Below, piece by piece: positions 42,745-52,387 of a stretch of DNA of 64,000 bases (position 1 is its first letter; each line of letters starts with the position of its first letter). Under the pieces are notes generated by a model. It saw only the letters and a list, made by a program, of their open reading frames with translations, was not told the DNA's origin and ran no database searches. A program made the translations under genes and the position numbers. The stretch is from an uncultured Paracoccaceae bacterium (GTDB lineage: Bacteria; Pseudomonadota; Alphaproteobacteria; Rhodobacterales; Rhodobacteraceae): assembly GCA_947503765.1 (NCBI GenBank), contig CANNFA010000001.1, forward strand, positions 620,001 to 684,000, given 5' to 3'.

Positions 42745-45186
42745 TCAAAACGGCACGTCGTCCGCGCGTTCGGCCGCCACTACAAACTTCGCCACCACCT
42801 TCTTCGCCCCGGCCTTCTCGAATTCGATGTCCAGCTTGTCGCCCTCGATCCCCATGACGTAGCCGTAGCCGAACTTGGTGTGGAACACCCGGTCGCCCTG
42901 GGTGAAGGCAGACACCGCGTCGAGGTCGATCACCTGGGTCCGGCTTTCGCGCGGCTGGCTGACCGGACGCGCGGCCTGGCGCGCCTGAAGCCGCCGCCAG
43001 CCGGGCGAGTTGTACACGTTCGCCTCGGCCGCGCGATCCTCGATCCCGCCGCCGATGCCGGATCCGCCGGGCGCCGCCGCACCGTAGCCGCCGCCGTAAA
43101 GGCCCGGCGGGGTCAGAACCTCGACATGCGCCTCGGGCAATTCGTCGATGAACCGCGACGGCAGCGCCGATTGCCACTGGCCGTAGACGCGGCGGTTGGC
43201 GGCAAAGGAAATCGTGCACAATTCGCGCGCGCGGGTGATGCCGACATAGGCCAGTCGCCGCTCTTCCTCGAGGCCCTTCAGGCCGCTTTCGTCCATCGAG
43301 CGTTGCGACGGGAACAGCCCGTCCTCCCATCCCGGCAGGAACACGGCGGGAAATTCCAGCCCCTTGGCGCCGTGCAGCGTCATGATCGACACCTTGGGCT
43401 CGTCGCCCTCGGTCTCGTTGTCCATGATCAGCGCGACATGTTCGAGGAACCCTTGCAGGTTCTCGAAGGATTCCAGCGCCTTGACCAGCTCCTTGAGGTT
43501 CTCCAGCCGGCCCGGCGCCTCGGGCGTCTTGTCGTTCTGCCACATCGCGGTATAGCCGCTGTCATCGAGGATCTGCTCGGCCAATTCCCAGTGGTGCATG
43601 GCTTCTTGCAGCCTAGGATCGTTGACGGGGGTTGGATGCTCCTTGCTCATTATAATTTCTTCGGGAGAGCCGAGCTGGACGGTGTGGTGCCATCGGTCGA
43701 TCATCTTGATCAACGCGCCGATCTGCCCGCGCGCCTTGCCGGTCAGTTCCCCCGCCGAGACGGCAAGCCGCGCGCCTTCCAGCAGCGATACGCCGTTCGC
43801 CCGCGCCGCGCGCTGGATGGTCTGCTGCGCCTTGTCGCCCGCGCCGCGCTTGGGGGTGTTCACGATCCGCTCGAAGGCGAGGTCGTCGGCAGGCGAACAG
43901 GCGACGCGGAAATAGGCCATCGCGTCGCGTATTTCCATCCGCTCGTAAAATCGCGGACCGCCGATCACGCGATAGGGCAGCCCGATGGTCAGGAACCGGT
44001 CCTCGAAGGCGCGCATCTGGTGGCTGGCGCGCACGAGGATCGCGCATTCGTCAAGGTTCATGGCCCGCATCCCGCGCGTGCCTCCCTGCATCGCCTCCAG
44101 TTCCTCGCCGATCCAGCGGGCCTCTTCCTCGCCGTCCCAGTGGCCGATCAGGCGCAGTTTCTCGCCCTCGGTCAGGTCGGTGAACAGCGTCTTGCCCAGC
44201 CGCCCCTCATTCGCGGCGATCACGCCCGAGGCGGCGGCCAGGATATGCGGAGTCGAGCGGTAGTTCTGTTCCAGCCGCACCACCTTGGCGCCCGGAAAAT
44301 CCTTTTCGAAGCGCAGGATATTGCCCACCTCGGCGCCGCGCCAGCCATAGATCGACTGGTCGTCGTCACCGACGCAACAGACGTTCTTGTGCCCCTGCGC
44401 CAGCAGCCGCAGCCACAGGTATTGCGCGACGTTGGTATCCTGGTACTCGTCCACCAGAACGTAGCGGAACCAGCGCTGGTACTGGGCCAGCACGTCCTCG
44501 TGGGTCTGGAAGATCGTCAGGACATGCAGCAGAAGATCGCCGAAATCGACCGCGTTCAGCTCGATCAGCCGCGCCTGGTATTGCGCGTAAAGCTCGACCC
44601 CGCGCCGGTTGAAGGCGCTTGCCTCGGCGGCGGGCACCTTGGCGGGCGTCCAGGCGCGGTTCTTCCAGCCATCGATGATGCCGGCCAGCATCCGCGGCGG
44701 CCAGCGTTTCTCGTCGATATCGGACGCCACGATCAGCTGTTTCAGAAGCCGCTGCTGGTCGTCGGTATCGAGGATGGTGAAATTGCTTTTCAGTCCGACA
44801 AGTTCGGCGTGGCGGCGCAACAGCTTGACGCAGATCGCGTGAAAGGTGCCGAGCCACGGCATGCCTTCGACCGTCTGGCCCAGAAGCTGCGCGACGCGGT
44901 CCTTCATCTCGCGCGCGGCCTTGTTGGTGAAGGTCACGGCCAGAATCTCGTTCGGGCGGGCGCGGCCGGTGTTCAGAAGATGCGCGATGCGCGTGGTCAG
45001 CGCCTTGGTCTTGCCGGTGCCGGCGCCGGCCAGCATCAGCACCGGGCCGTCCAGCGCCTCGACCGCGTCGCGCTGGGCGGGGTTCAGACCGTCGAGATAG
45101 GGCGCCGGCCGCGCCGCCATCGCCTGCGCCGACAGGGGTGTGGGCGCGGCCGCCTCGAACGCGTCGTCTTCGGAATAGTGACTCAT
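42745..45186 (-). CDS. uvrD: ATP-dependent DNA helicase UvrD/PcrA
   Basis: An 813-residue SF1A 3'-5' helicase for nucleotide excision and mismatch repair and for clearing replication conflicts. It has a Q-motif region LNPAQRDAVEALDGPVLMLA, Walker A AGAGTGKT (53-60), motif II LVDEYQDTN, motif III CCVGDDDQSIYGWRGA, VRLEQNYRST, SIMTLHGAKGLEFPAVFLPG and VGITRAREL. A C-terminal Tudor-like tail (GDRVFHTKFGYGYVMGIEG) for RNA polymerase contact is present, as in PcrA/UvrD. There is an unusual glycine-rich linker before that tail. Confidence 0.97.
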   Translation of the reverse strand: MSHYSEDDAFEAAAPTPLSAQAMAARPAPYLDGLNPAQRDAVEALDGPVLMLAGAGTGKTKALTTRIAHLLNTGRARPNEILAVTFTNKAAREMKDRVAQLLGQTVEGMPWLGTFHAICVKLLRRHAELVGLKSNFTILDTDDQQRLLKQLIVASDIDEKRWPPRMLAGIIDGWKNRAWTPAKVPAAEASAFNRRGVELYAQYQARLIELNAVDFGDLLLHVLTIFQTHEDVLAQYQRWFRYVLVDEYQDTNVAQYLWLRLLAQGHKNVCCVGDDDQSIYGWRGAEVGNILRFEKDFPGAKVVRLEQNYRSTPHILAAASGVIAANEGRLGKTLFTDLTEGEKLRLIGHWDGEEEARWIGEELEAMQGGTRGMRAMNLDECAILVRASHQMRAFEDRFLTIGLPYRVIGGPRFYERMEIRDAMAYFRVACSPADDLAFERIVNTPKRGAGDKAQQTIQRAARANGVSLLEGARLAVSAGELTGKARGQIGALIKMIDRWHHTVQLGSPEEIIMSKEHPTPVNDPRLQEAMHHWELAEQILDDSGYTAMWQNDKTPEAPGRLENLKELVKALESFENLQGFLEHVALIMDNETEGDEPKVSIMTLHGAKGLEFPAVFLPGWEDGLFPSQRSMDESGLKGLEEERRLAYVGITRARELCTISFAANRRVYGQWQSALPSRFIDELPEAHVEVLTPPGLYGGGYGAAAPGGSGIGGGIEDRAAEANVYNSPGWRRLQARQAARPVSQPRESRTQVIDLDAVSAFTQGDRVFHTKFGYGYVMGIEGDKLDIEFEKAGAKKVVAKFVVAAERADDVPF

Positions 45187-45340
45187 GCGCGCAACGTAGC
45201 CCGAACCGGCGCCGGTTTAAAGTATTGTTCGCCTAATGTTCCGGCTTTCCCGTCCGGCACCGCGCGGGCTTGGGCATCCGGGCCGTCCCCGCTATGGTGC
45301 CTGCGACACCGCAATTCCCGCTGGACCCCCGGACCGCCCG

Positions 45341-45955
45341 ATGACCTGTCTGCTTGATCACCTCGCCCTGTCCGCCGCCACCCTCGCCGAGGGGGTTGAG
45401 GCGGTGGAAACCGCACTTGGCCTGCCGCTGGCACCGGGCGGGGCGCATCCGCAGATGGGCACGCATAACCGCCTGCTGGGGCTTGGTCCGGTATATCTTG
45501 AAGTGATCGCCATCGACCCGGGCGCGCCCGCGCCCGGCCGGCCGCGCTGGTTCGATCTCGACAATTTCGCCGGGGCGCCGCGCCTGACCAACTGGATCGC
45601 GCGCACGCCCGACCTGGAGGCCGCGCTGGCCCTCGCGCCCGAGGGGACGGGGATGCCTGTCGCGCTGGAACGGGGCGATCTTTCATGGCGCATGGCGGTG
45701 CCGGGGAACGGGAAACTGCCGTTTTCCGGGGCATTTCCCGCGCTGATCCAATGGAACGGTGCCGCGCACCCGGCGGGCCGCCTGCCCGATGCCGGCGCCC
45801 GGCTGACCGCGCTGGAAATCGCGCATCCCCGGGCAGAGGCACTGCGCGCCGCGCTGGCGCCGCTGTTCGATTCGCTGCCCGCGGCGCTGCACGAGGGGCC
45901 GTTCGGCTTTCGGGCCGAGTTCGAAACGCCGCATGGCCGCCGGGTGCTGGAATGA
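45341..45955 (+). CDS. VOC-superfamily (glyoxalase-like) protein
   Basis: A 204-residue protein with a glyoxalase-like fold. TCLLDHLALSAATLAEGVEA starts with the metal-ligand His pattern, and MGTHNRLLGLGPVYLEVIAI carries the conserved H-N-x-L-x-x-L/F-G-x-x-Y-L-E motif of the Glyoxalase_3 group. The reaction is unknown. Upstream in-frame sequence lacks these features, so the ATG at 45341 is used, although the ribosome site is poor. Confidence 0.78.
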   Translation: MTCLLDHLALSAATLAEGVEAVETALGLPLAPGGAHPQMGTHNRLLGLGPVYLEVIAIDPGAPAPGRPRWFDLDNFAGAPRLTNWIARTPDLEAALALAPEGTGMPVALERGDLSWRMAVPGNGKLPFSGAFPALIQWNGAAHPAGRLPDAGARLTALEIAHPRAEALRAALAPLFDSLPAALHEGPFGFRAEFETPHGRRVLE

Positions 45956-46022
45956 CCCGCGCGCGCCGATCACGGCATTTTGCCGCTGACCCGCCCGCCG
46001 ATCCCCGCTAGGTTTGCCGCCA

Positions 46023-46703
46023 ATGTCCATCTGGTCCCGCATCGCCCAGGCAATCGCCGCGCTGTCCAAGGGGGAAAGCCTGGCGGCCGTGTTCGACCGC
46101 CTGCGCACGCCCCCGGAACGGTCGGTCGCCTTCACCATCGCCGTGGTCGCGCTGGGCGCCAAGATGGCCAAGGCGGATGGCCGCGTGACCCGCAACGAGG
46201 TCGCGGCGTTCCGCGAGGTGTTCACCATCGCGCCGGAGGAAGAGAAGAACGCCGCCCGCGTCTTCAACCTCGCCCGCACCGATGTTGCCGGCTACGAGGA
46301 ATATGCGCGCCGCATCGCCGCGATGTTCCCGGCCGATTCGGGTGTGCTGTGCGACCTGATGGAGGGGCTGTTCCACGTCGCCGTCGCCGATGGCGCCTAT
46401 CACGCCGCCGAGGATGCGTTCCTGTCGCGCGTCGCGCGCATCTTCGGGCTGACCGACCGGCAGTTCCGGCAGGTTCGCGCCCGCTTTGTCGAGGACGCGC
46501 AGCACGATCCCTACGATGTGCTTGGCGTGGCGCCCGACACGCCCCTGCCCGAGATCCGCCGCGCCTGGATGCAGATCGTGCGCGAAAGTCATCCCGACCG
46601 GCTGATCGCGCGCGGCCTGCCCGAAGAGGCGGTCAAGCTGGCCGAGAAGCGGCTGGTCGACGTCAACGAGGCGTGGGAGGAAATCCAGGCCAAGGCCGCC
46701 TGA
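46023..46703 (+). CDS. TerB-J-domain protein (DjlA-like co-chaperone)
   Basis: A 226-residue cytoplasmic protein. The N-terminal TerB-like helical domain is at ~30-145 (AFTIAVVALGAKMAKADGRV, AVADGAYHAAEDAFL). The C-terminal J domain is at ~160-226 (DPYDVLGVAPDTPLPEIRRA) with the HPD tripeptide in RESHPDRLIARG, which stimulates a DnaK-type Hsp70. Unlike E. coli DjlA it has no membrane anchor. ATG at 46023 is preferred to a TTG nine bases upstream. Confidence 0.88.
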   Translation: MSIWSRIAQAIAALSKGESLAAVFDRLRTPPERSVAFTIAVVALGAKMAKADGRVTRNEVAAFREVFTIAPEEEKNAARVFNLARTDVAGYEEYARRIAAMFPADSGVLCDLMEGLFHVAVADGAYHAAEDAFLSRVARIFGLTDRQFRQVRARFVEDAQHDPYDVLGVAPDTPLPEIRRAWMQIVRESHPDRLIARGLPEEAVKLAEKRLVDVNEAWEEIQAKAA

Positions 46704-46736
46704 CCCGCGCCGCACGCCCAAGCCGAAAGCCCCGCC

Positions 46737-47765
46737 ATGCGCATCGCCACCTACAATGTCGAATGGTTCAATTCGCTGTTCGACGACGATAGCGGTCTGA
46801 TCGAGGATGGCGGCTGGTCCGGCCGGCAGGACGTGACCCGCGCCGACCAGCTGACGGCGCTGGGCATCGTGTTCACCGCGATGGATGCCGATGCGGTCCT
46901 GGTGGTCGAGGCGCCCGATACCGTGCGCCGCCGCTCCACCACCGCCGCGCTGGAGGCGTTCGCGGCGCATTACGACCTGCGCACCCGCAAGGCGCTGATC
47001 GGGTTCGCCAACCAGACCCAGCAGGAAATCGCGCTGCTCTACGACCCGGACGTTCTGAGCGCGCGGCACGATCCCATCGGCGATCCGACGGGGCGGCACG
47101 TCATGGGCGGGTCGCCAAGGTTCGACGGGGTGCTGCGCGTGGATCTGGACAGCGACGCGGCGCCCGAACCCGTGGTGTTTTCCAAGCCGCCGCTGGAGGC
47201 GGATATCATGACGGCATCGGGCCTGCGGCTGCGGCTGATCGGGGTGCACGTCAAGTCCAAGGCACCGCACGGCGCGACCGACCCCGACGAGATCATGCGC
47301 CTGTCGATCCAGAACCGGCGCAAGCAGCTGGCGCAATGCGTGTGGCTGCGCCGCCGGGTCGACGAACACCTTGCCGCCGGCGAAGACCTGATCGTGCTGG
47401 GCGATTTCAACGACGGCCCCGGCCTCGACGAATACGAAAAGCTGTTCGGCCGCTCGGGCGTGGAAATCGTGCTGGGCGAGCGCGGGCCCGCCGCGCTTTA
47501 TGACCCGCATGCCCGCATGGCGCTGTCGCGGCGGGTGGGCGCGATGCCGGTCTCGGCGCGATTCTACATCCACCAGGAAGGGCGCTATCTGCAGGCGCTG
47601 CTTGATTACATCATGGTCTCGCCGGGCCTGTGCGGCCGCGATCCGCGCTGGCGCATCTGGCATCCGTTCGACGACCCGGCCTGCTACCGCACGCCCGAAT
47701 TGCGCGATGCGCTGCTGACGGCGTCCGATCATTTCCCCGTCACGCTGGACTTCGAAGATGGGTGA
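46737..47765 (+). CDS. Endonuclease/exonuclease/phosphatase (EEP) family hydrolase
   Basis: A 342-residue metal-dependent phosphodiesterase-fold protein. It has MRIATYNVEWFNSL (metal Asn), VVEAPD (metal Glu in the N-terminal half), LIGVHVKSKAP, LIVLGDFNDGPG (catalytic D-x-N) and TASDHFPVTLDF (S-D-H at the end). There is no signal peptide. EEP enzymes range from AP endonucleases to lipid phosphatases, and the substrate cannot be assigned. It follows the DjlA-like gene by 33 bases. Confidence 0.83.
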   Translation: MRIATYNVEWFNSLFDDDSGLIEDGGWSGRQDVTRADQLTALGIVFTAMDADAVLVVEAPDTVRRRSTTAALEAFAAHYDLRTRKALIGFANQTQQEIALLYDPDVLSARHDPIGDPTGRHVMGGSPRFDGVLRVDLDSDAAPEPVVFSKPPLEADIMTASGLRLRLIGVHVKSKAPHGATDPDEIMRLSIQNRRKQLAQCVWLRRRVDEHLAAGEDLIVLGDFNDGPGLDEYEKLFGRSGVEIVLGERGPAALYDPHARMALSRRVGAMPVSARFYIHQEGRYLQALLDYIMVSPGLCGRDPRWRIWHPFDDPACYRTPELRDALLTASDHFPVTLDFEDG

Positions 47766-47810
47766 CGAAGGATGATGGACCCGGCGCCGTTGCGCGCTAT
47801 GATCGGGCGC

Positions 47811-48146
47811 ATGAAACAGCTTGCCACGATCGCGCTTTGCGCCACGCTCTCTGCCGTTCCGGCCAATGCCCAGGGCGGCGACGAGATGTCCGAAGGGCTG
47901 GGCCTTCTGGAGGAAGGCACGCGGATGCTTCTTCGCGGCCTGATGAACGAGATGTCGCCCGCCCTCGAAAACCTGTCCGACGACCTTCGGGAAGCCTTGG
48001 GCGATCTGTCCTCCTATCACCCGCCCGAAGTGCTGCCGAACGGCGATATCCTGATCCGCCGCAAGACGCCGCTGGAGCGCGGCCCGGATGACGGAAGTCC
48101 CGGCGACATGCCCGAGGTCGGCGAGGATGGCGACGTAGAACTTTGA
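47811..48146 (+). CDS. Secreted small hypothetical protein
   Basis: A 111-residue protein with a clear signal peptide (MKQLATIALCATLSAVPANA). A mature region of amphipathic helix (LGLLEEGTRMLLRGLMNEMS and ALENLSDDLREALGDLSSY) leads to PPEVLPNGDILIRRKTPLE. Similar short proteins occur across Rhodobacterales without known function. An upstream in-frame ATG (47772) has a nearer ribosome-like site but would bury the signal peptide. It overlaps nothing and sits 18 bases from the convergent ppx gene. Confidence 0.72.
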   Translation: MKQLATIALCATLSAVPANAQGGDEMSEGLGLLEEGTRMLLRGLMNEMSPALENLSDDLREALGDLSSYHPPEVLPNGDILIRRKTPLERGPDDGSPGDMPEVGEDGDVEL

Positions 48147-48164
48147 GACCCAGCCGCTGGCGCG

Positions 48165-49700
48165 TCAACTGACCCGCGTTTCGGCCCCCAGCGTGGCGGC
48201 CAGCGACTGGAACCGCGACTGCGCCACTTCGCCGAACAGGCCGCGCGCCCGCTCGCCCAGCCGGATTTCCAGAAGCCGTTCTTCGGGCTTCCAGGTCAGG
48301 GTGCCGATCTTCTCGTCCAGCTCCGAGGTCAGCATCGCGCCAAAGCGCATCGCCTTGCCCAGCATCTCCGCCATTTGCAGATCGTCCTCGGACAGAAGGC
48401 TGAACAGCGGCTCGAACCGGGTGCCGGTGCGGCTGTTCTTGTAGCGGTGCAGCAGCGCGAGCCCCAGGAACACCCGCTGCCGGTGGGTCAGCCCGCCCAG
48501 CGATGCGCGCGTGACATAGTCGAAGCACACCTCGTGCCGGTAATCGGGATGCGCGCGCCAGCTGACATCGTGCAGCAGGCAGGCGGCCTTGACGATGCGG
48601 CGCCGCGGGGCCGGCATGTCCGCGAACAGCGGGCGGATGAACTTGTAAAGCGACCGGCCGAAACCGGGATGCCGGCTGTCCTTCTTTTCGGCATGGCGGC
48701 ACGCCTCGATCAGCGGATCGCGGCGGCGCAGCTCGTCCGGCATCTGTTCATACAGCATCCCCTCGCGGATGCCGTAGCCTGAAATCGCCACCTCGCGCGG
48801 GGCCAGCGTTTCCACAAGCTCGGCCAGCACCTCGCAGGCCAGCGGCACCAGCGCCATGCGGCTGGACGACGTGCCGGTCAGCGGCCCCGTTTTGGCCGGG
48901 TCGTGCCGGCCGATCCAGTCGATGGTGGCGGCCACGTCGCCCGCCGTCATGCGGTATTCGTGCAGCACCTGTAGCGGGTAGTCGCGCCGCGCCATGTCGT
49001 GGCGCGCGATGGCCCGCCACGAGCCGCCGACAAGGTAAAGCCGGTCCTGCTGCGCGCCGATCCGGCCGTGCATCTTGCGCAACGTGGTGCGGATATGCGC
49101 CGCGCGCGCCGCGCGATCCTCGATCCCCTGCAATTGCAGCGGCCCGAGCGGCGAGGTCAGGCAGGCGCCGACCACCCCATCCGTGACAGAGGCCAATTCC
49201 ATCGACGAGCCGCCCATATCGCAGACGATGCCCGTCGCCTCGGGCCAGCCCAGCAGCACGCCCTGCGCCGACAGCCGCGCCTCTTCCTCGCCGTCGATCA
49301 CCCACAGTCTCAGCCCGGTCTCGCGCAGCACCTCGGCGCAGAAGTCCGGCCCGTCCTCGGCGTTGCGCACCGCGGCGGTGGCGACGGCGGTCAGCGGCGC
49401 CATGCGGAAATCCTCGGCCAGAAGCTGGAACCGGCGCAGCGCCTCCAGCGCACGGCGGCGCCCCTCGGGGTTCAGGCGCCCGGTCTCGCCAAAACCGGCG
49501 CCGAGGCCGGCCATGATCTTTTCGTTGTAGAAATAGGCCGGACTGCGCGCCGCGCCGTCGAAGATCACCAGCCGGACCGAGTTCGAGCCGACATCGACCA
49601 CGCCGACACGTTTCAGCCACTGGGTGCCAGGGCCATCGAACAGGGCGCGGCCGAACGGTCCCAGATCGTCGCCGCCTGCCGTATCGGTACCGCCATCCAT
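48165..49700 (-). CDS. ppx: Exopolyphosphatase / guanosine pentaphosphatase (Ppx/GppA)
   Basis: A 511-residue ASKHA-fold phosphatase. It has VGVVDVGSNSVRLVIFDG, ATAAVRNAEDGPDF, GIVCDMGGSSMELASV (phosphate loop) and a C-terminal HD-type helical domain (LLHDVSWRAHPDYRHEVCFD). It degrades polyphosphate and/or pppGpp. GGGAG lies 7 bases before the ATG at 49700. An extension to 49739 is less likely. Confidence 0.94.
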   Translation of the reverse strand: MDGGTDTAGGDDLGPFGRALFDGPGTQWLKRVGVVDVGSNSVRLVIFDGAARSPAYFYNEKIMAGLGAGFGETGRLNPEGRRRALEALRRFQLLAEDFRMAPLTAVATAAVRNAEDGPDFCAEVLRETGLRLWVIDGEEEARLSAQGVLLGWPEATGIVCDMGGSSMELASVTDGVVGACLTSPLGPLQLQGIEDRAARAAHIRTTLRKMHGRIGAQQDRLYLVGGSWRAIARHDMARRDYPLQVLHEYRMTAGDVAATIDWIGRHDPAKTGPLTGTSSSRMALVPLACEVLAELVETLAPREVAISGYGIREGMLYEQMPDELRRRDPLIEACRHAEKKDSRHPGFGRSLYKFIRPLFADMPAPRRRIVKAACLLHDVSWRAHPDYRHEVCFDYVTRASLGGLTHRQRVFLGLALLHRYKNSRTGTRFEPLFSLLSEDDLQMAEMLGKAMRFGAMLTSELDEKIGTLTWKPEERLLEIRLGERARGLFGEVAQSRFQSLAATLGAETRVS

Positions 49701-49804
49701 GCATCGTCTCCCGGTGCCGGTTGCGCGGTCAACCTGCACAATCCGCGGCCAAGGTCAATCGCGGGGGCGCTGTCGCGGCAGGGGTGGTGCGTTCAAGCCC
49801 GCGC

Positions 49805-50299
49805 CTACCCGTCGCCGGGATCGAGGGCGCCGTGAACCGCGACCATGTCGATTTCCGCCTCGGCGGGGCGGATCGCGCGGAAGCTTTCCTTCACGCCCGA
49901 TCCGGTCAGCTCGCGCTGCACCACCAGCAGTGTGTTCGCCGCGTGCTCGTCGCACAGATCCTGCATGTAGGCGATCTCGTCCTGGGCGTGGGGCAGCGCG
50001 GCGGCGCGGTCGGGCGCGCCGTAGACGGTGACGAAATGGTCGGCCAGCCGCTCTGCCAGCCGCTCCAGTTCGGGCGCCTCGACATGGGCCACGGCGACGA
50101 AGGTCGCGCGGCCGAAACTGTCCAGCGCCAGCCAGCCGTTGGCGAAGGCCTGCCGCGCCTTGCCGGTCAGATCGCCCTCGGTCCAGTTTGAAAACTCGAA
50201 GCCGCCCGATATCGCCCATTCGCCGCTTTCGGCGGGGCGGGAAAACACGTTGCCGTCGCTTTCATCGAACCGGATCGTGCGCGCCAGTTTCGGCATCAT
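49805..50299 (-). CDS. DUF6505 family protein
   Basis: A 164-residue cytoplasmic protein with the features of DUF6505 in Rhodobacterales (LARTIRFDESDGNVF, GEWAISGGFEFSNW, GKARQAFANGWLALDSFGR). The biochemical role is unknown. It overlaps the next gene of the operon by 4 bases (ATGA) and follows GGAGG. In this cluster it sits with a BirA-like protein, Mrp/ApbC and DUF6494, suggesting a shared function tied to Fe-S or cofactor handling, by inference only. Confidence 0.8.
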   Translation of the reverse strand: MMPKLARTIRFDESDGNVFSRPAESGEWAISGGFEFSNWTEGDLTGKARQAFANGWLALDSFGRATFVAVAHVEAPELERLAERLADHFVTVYGAPDRAAALPHAQDEIAYMQDLCDEHAANTLLVVQRELTGSGVKESFRAIRPAEAEIDMVAVHGALDPGDG

Positions 50300-51024
50300 T
50301 CATCCTCCAGCATCAGTGTCAGCGGCAAGAGCCGCGTCTCGCCGCCGGTCTTGAGCAGCATTCCTCCGGTCTCGTCCAGCCCCAGGAACCGCCCCGCGTG
50401 GCGCGTTCCGGCAAGGGCCAGTTCCACATCGTCGCCGATCGCCGCGGCGCGGCCGGTCCAGTCGCCCAGCAGTCGGACCATGCCGTCCTCTTCCCAGGTG
50501 TTGATCCAGACCAGCAGATGCCGCGACCAGCTTTCCAGCAGGCGCTGCGGCGTGATGTCGGCGCAGCCTTCCTCCCACAGGGTCGTGCGGTCGGGGGTTT
50601 CCCCCGGCTCGACCTCGGAGGGTGCGAAGAACGGCACGTCCAGCCCGATCACCAGCCAGTCAGGCTCCGCCGCCGCGTCGCGCGTGGACGCCGCCGCGCG
50701 TATCCCGCCGCAGCGCCCGCCATTGATGCGAAAGCCTCCCGGCCAGTCGAACTGCGCCGCGACCTCGGACGGGGCGAGCGCGCCGAACGCGTCGCCAAAG
50801 GCGTTGGCGGCGGCGATCGCCATGGCCATGGCGCGGCCCAGCGGCACCTCGGGCGCGAGGATCAGCGCGGCCGACAGGCGGTCGGGCCGGATGTCGTGCA
50901 GGATCAGCCCGGCATCGGTGCCGGCACGGGAACGGGCGATGGCCGCCGCGAAAGGCCGCTCCGCCGCCTCGCCCGACAGGCGCGGCGGCAGGCTCGGTGT
51001 CTCTTCCGGCTCAAACGACTCCAT
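50296..51024 (-). CDS. BirA/lipoate-ligase-like protein with DUF4444 C-terminal domain
   Basis: A 242-residue protein. The N-terminal ~175 residues resemble the catalytic fold of biotin/lipoate protein ligases (LILAPEVPLGRAMAMAIAAA, DWPGGFRINGGRCGGIR). The C-terminal part (WTGRAAAIGDDVELALAGTR, AGRFLGLDETGGMLL) is the DUF4444 beta domain. The canonical biotin-binding GRGR-type loop is not evident, so ligase activity is uncertain. It overlaps the mrp gene by 14 bases. Confidence 0.8.
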   Translation of the reverse strand: MESFEPEETPSLPPRLSGEAAERPFAAAIARSRAGTDAGLILHDIRPDRLSAALILAPEVPLGRAMAMAIAAANAFGDAFGALAPSEVAAQFDWPGGFRINGGRCGGIRAAASTRDAAAEPDWLVIGLDVPFFAPSEVEPGETPDRTTLWEEGCADITPQRLLESWSRHLLVWINTWEEDGMVRLLGDWTGRAAAIGDDVELALAGTRHAGRFLGLDETGGMLLKTGGETRLLPLTLMLEDE

Positions 51025-52081
51025 CGTCGATCAGCCGCTGCGCCACATTGCGGAACGCCGCCGCCTGCGGGCTGTCCGGTTGCGCCGCGACAATCGGCGC
51101 GCCGCCGTCGCCGGCCACGCGGATGTCGAGGTTGAGCGGGATTTCCCCCAGGAACGGCAGGCCCAGCCTTTCGGCATCGGCCCGTGCGCCGCCATGGCCG
51201 AAGATATGCGCCTCGTGCCCGCAATTCGGACAGATATAGGTCGACATGTTCTCGATCATGCCCAGCACCTTGGTGTCCATCTTGCGGCACATGTCCAGCG
51301 CCTTGCGCGCATCCAGCAGCGCCACGTCCTGCGGGGTCGAGACGACGATCATCCCGTCCACCTCGGCCTTCTGGCACAGGGTCATCTGCACGTCGCCAGT
51401 GCCCGGCGGCAGGTCGACGACCAGGACATCGAGATTGCCCCATTGCACCTGGCCCAGCATCTGCTGAAGCGCCCCCATCAGCATCGGACCGCGCCAGACG
51501 ACGGCCTCGTCCTCCTTGGTCATCAGGCCGATGGACATCATCGTGACGCCGTGGTTGCGCAGCGGCAGGATCGTCTTGCCATCGGGCGAGGCGGGCCGCC
51601 CCGACACGCCCAGCATCCGGGGCTGGCTGGGGCCGTAAACGTCGGCATCGAGCATGCCCACGCTCTTGCCCATCGCCGCCAGCGCCACGGCAAGGTTGGC
51701 CGACACGGTGGACTTGCCGACACCGCCCTTGCCGCTGGCGATGCCGATGATCGCCTTGACGCCCGGCACCTTCTGCGGCCCCTTCTGCGGCGTGGCATGG
51801 CGGCCGATCTTGAGGTCGGGCGGCGGTTTCGGCTGTGAATGGGCGGTGAGCAGCGCGTTGACATTGCCGGCGCCGGCCAGTTTCTCGACCTCGGCGACGG
51901 CCTGCTGGCGCACCGGCTCCATCGCCTTGCCGTGGGCGGGGTCCACCTCCATGACGAAGCGCACCTTGCCGTCCTCGACCGTCAGGGCGCGCACGATGTC
52001 GGAGGCGATCAGGTCGGTCCCGGTCACCGGGTTGGTCACGGATTTGAGCGCGGCCAGAACCTCGTCGCGGGTAACGGTCAC
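51011..52081 (-). CDS. apbC: Fe-S cluster carrier ATPase ApbC/Mrp
   Basis: A 356-residue deviant-Walker ATPase that binds and transfers [4Fe-4S] clusters. An N-terminal MIP18/DUF59 domain (VLAALKSVTNPVTGTDLIAS) is followed by Walker A GKGGVGKS (117-124), MLDADVYGPSQPRMLG, VVDLPPGTGDVQMTL and the cluster-ligating CPNC (in STYICPNCGHEA). It begins with GTG, overlapping the DUF6494 stop as GTGA. It may supply clusters to the neighbouring formate dehydrogenase proteins. Confidence 0.95.
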   Translation of the reverse strand: MTVTRDEVLAALKSVTNPVTGTDLIASDIVRALTVEDGKVRFVMEVDPAHGKAMEPVRQQAVAEVEKLAGAGNVNALLTAHSQPKPPPDLKIGRHATPQKGPQKVPGVKAIIGIASGKGGVGKSTVSANLAVALAAMGKSVGMLDADVYGPSQPRMLGVSGRPASPDGKTILPLRNHGVTMMSIGLMTKEDEAVVWRGPMLMGALQQMLGQVQWGNLDVLVVDLPPGTGDVQMTLCQKAEVDGMIVVSTPQDVALLDARKALDMCRKMDTKVLGMIENMSTYICPNCGHEAHIFGHGGARADAERLGLPFLGEIPLNLDIRVAGDGGAPIVAAQPDSPQAAAFRNVAQRLIDDGVV

Positions 52082-52275
52082 TCCGCACCTCCGGTCCTGA
52101 TCGTGCCTTCGACCACATGGTTCAGCTCGATATCCTCGCTGGTCAGCACCATCCTGACATGCACGTTCGCGGGCACGTCCGAGCCATCGCGGATCGCCGC
52201 CTCGATCTGCTGCTGCGAGGTGACGCCCACCTGCTTGAGGAATTTCCGCATCGACATGTTGAAGTCTTCGCTCAT
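52078..52275 (-). CDS. DUF6494 family small protein
   Basis: A 65-residue protein (MSEDFNMSMRKFLKQVGVTS, then QQQIEAAIRDG and ELNHVVEGTIRTG) matching the DUF6494 family found beside mrp in Rhodobacterales. The function is unknown. GGAGACGAG precedes the ATG. It is the first gene of the four-gene minus-strand operon DUF6494-apbC-DUF4444-DUF6505. Confidence 0.83.
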   Translation of the reverse strand: MSEDFNMSMRKFLKQVGVTSQQQIEAAIRDGSDVPANVHVRMVLTSEDIELNHVVEGTIRTGGAE

Positions 52276-52387
52276 CGTCTCGTCTCCTGGTCTGGACAGT
52301 GGATCCTGTGGTGCGCCGCTTGCTGACTGTCTGGGGCAGATGCGCCGCAGAGGCAAGCGGGCGCGGCGACGCGGCGCCCTGCCCGTC

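Noticed and set aside
42880-45357. An 825-codon open frame opposite uvrD
   Set aside because: It is antisense to all helicase motifs, with no conserved domain or ribosome site.
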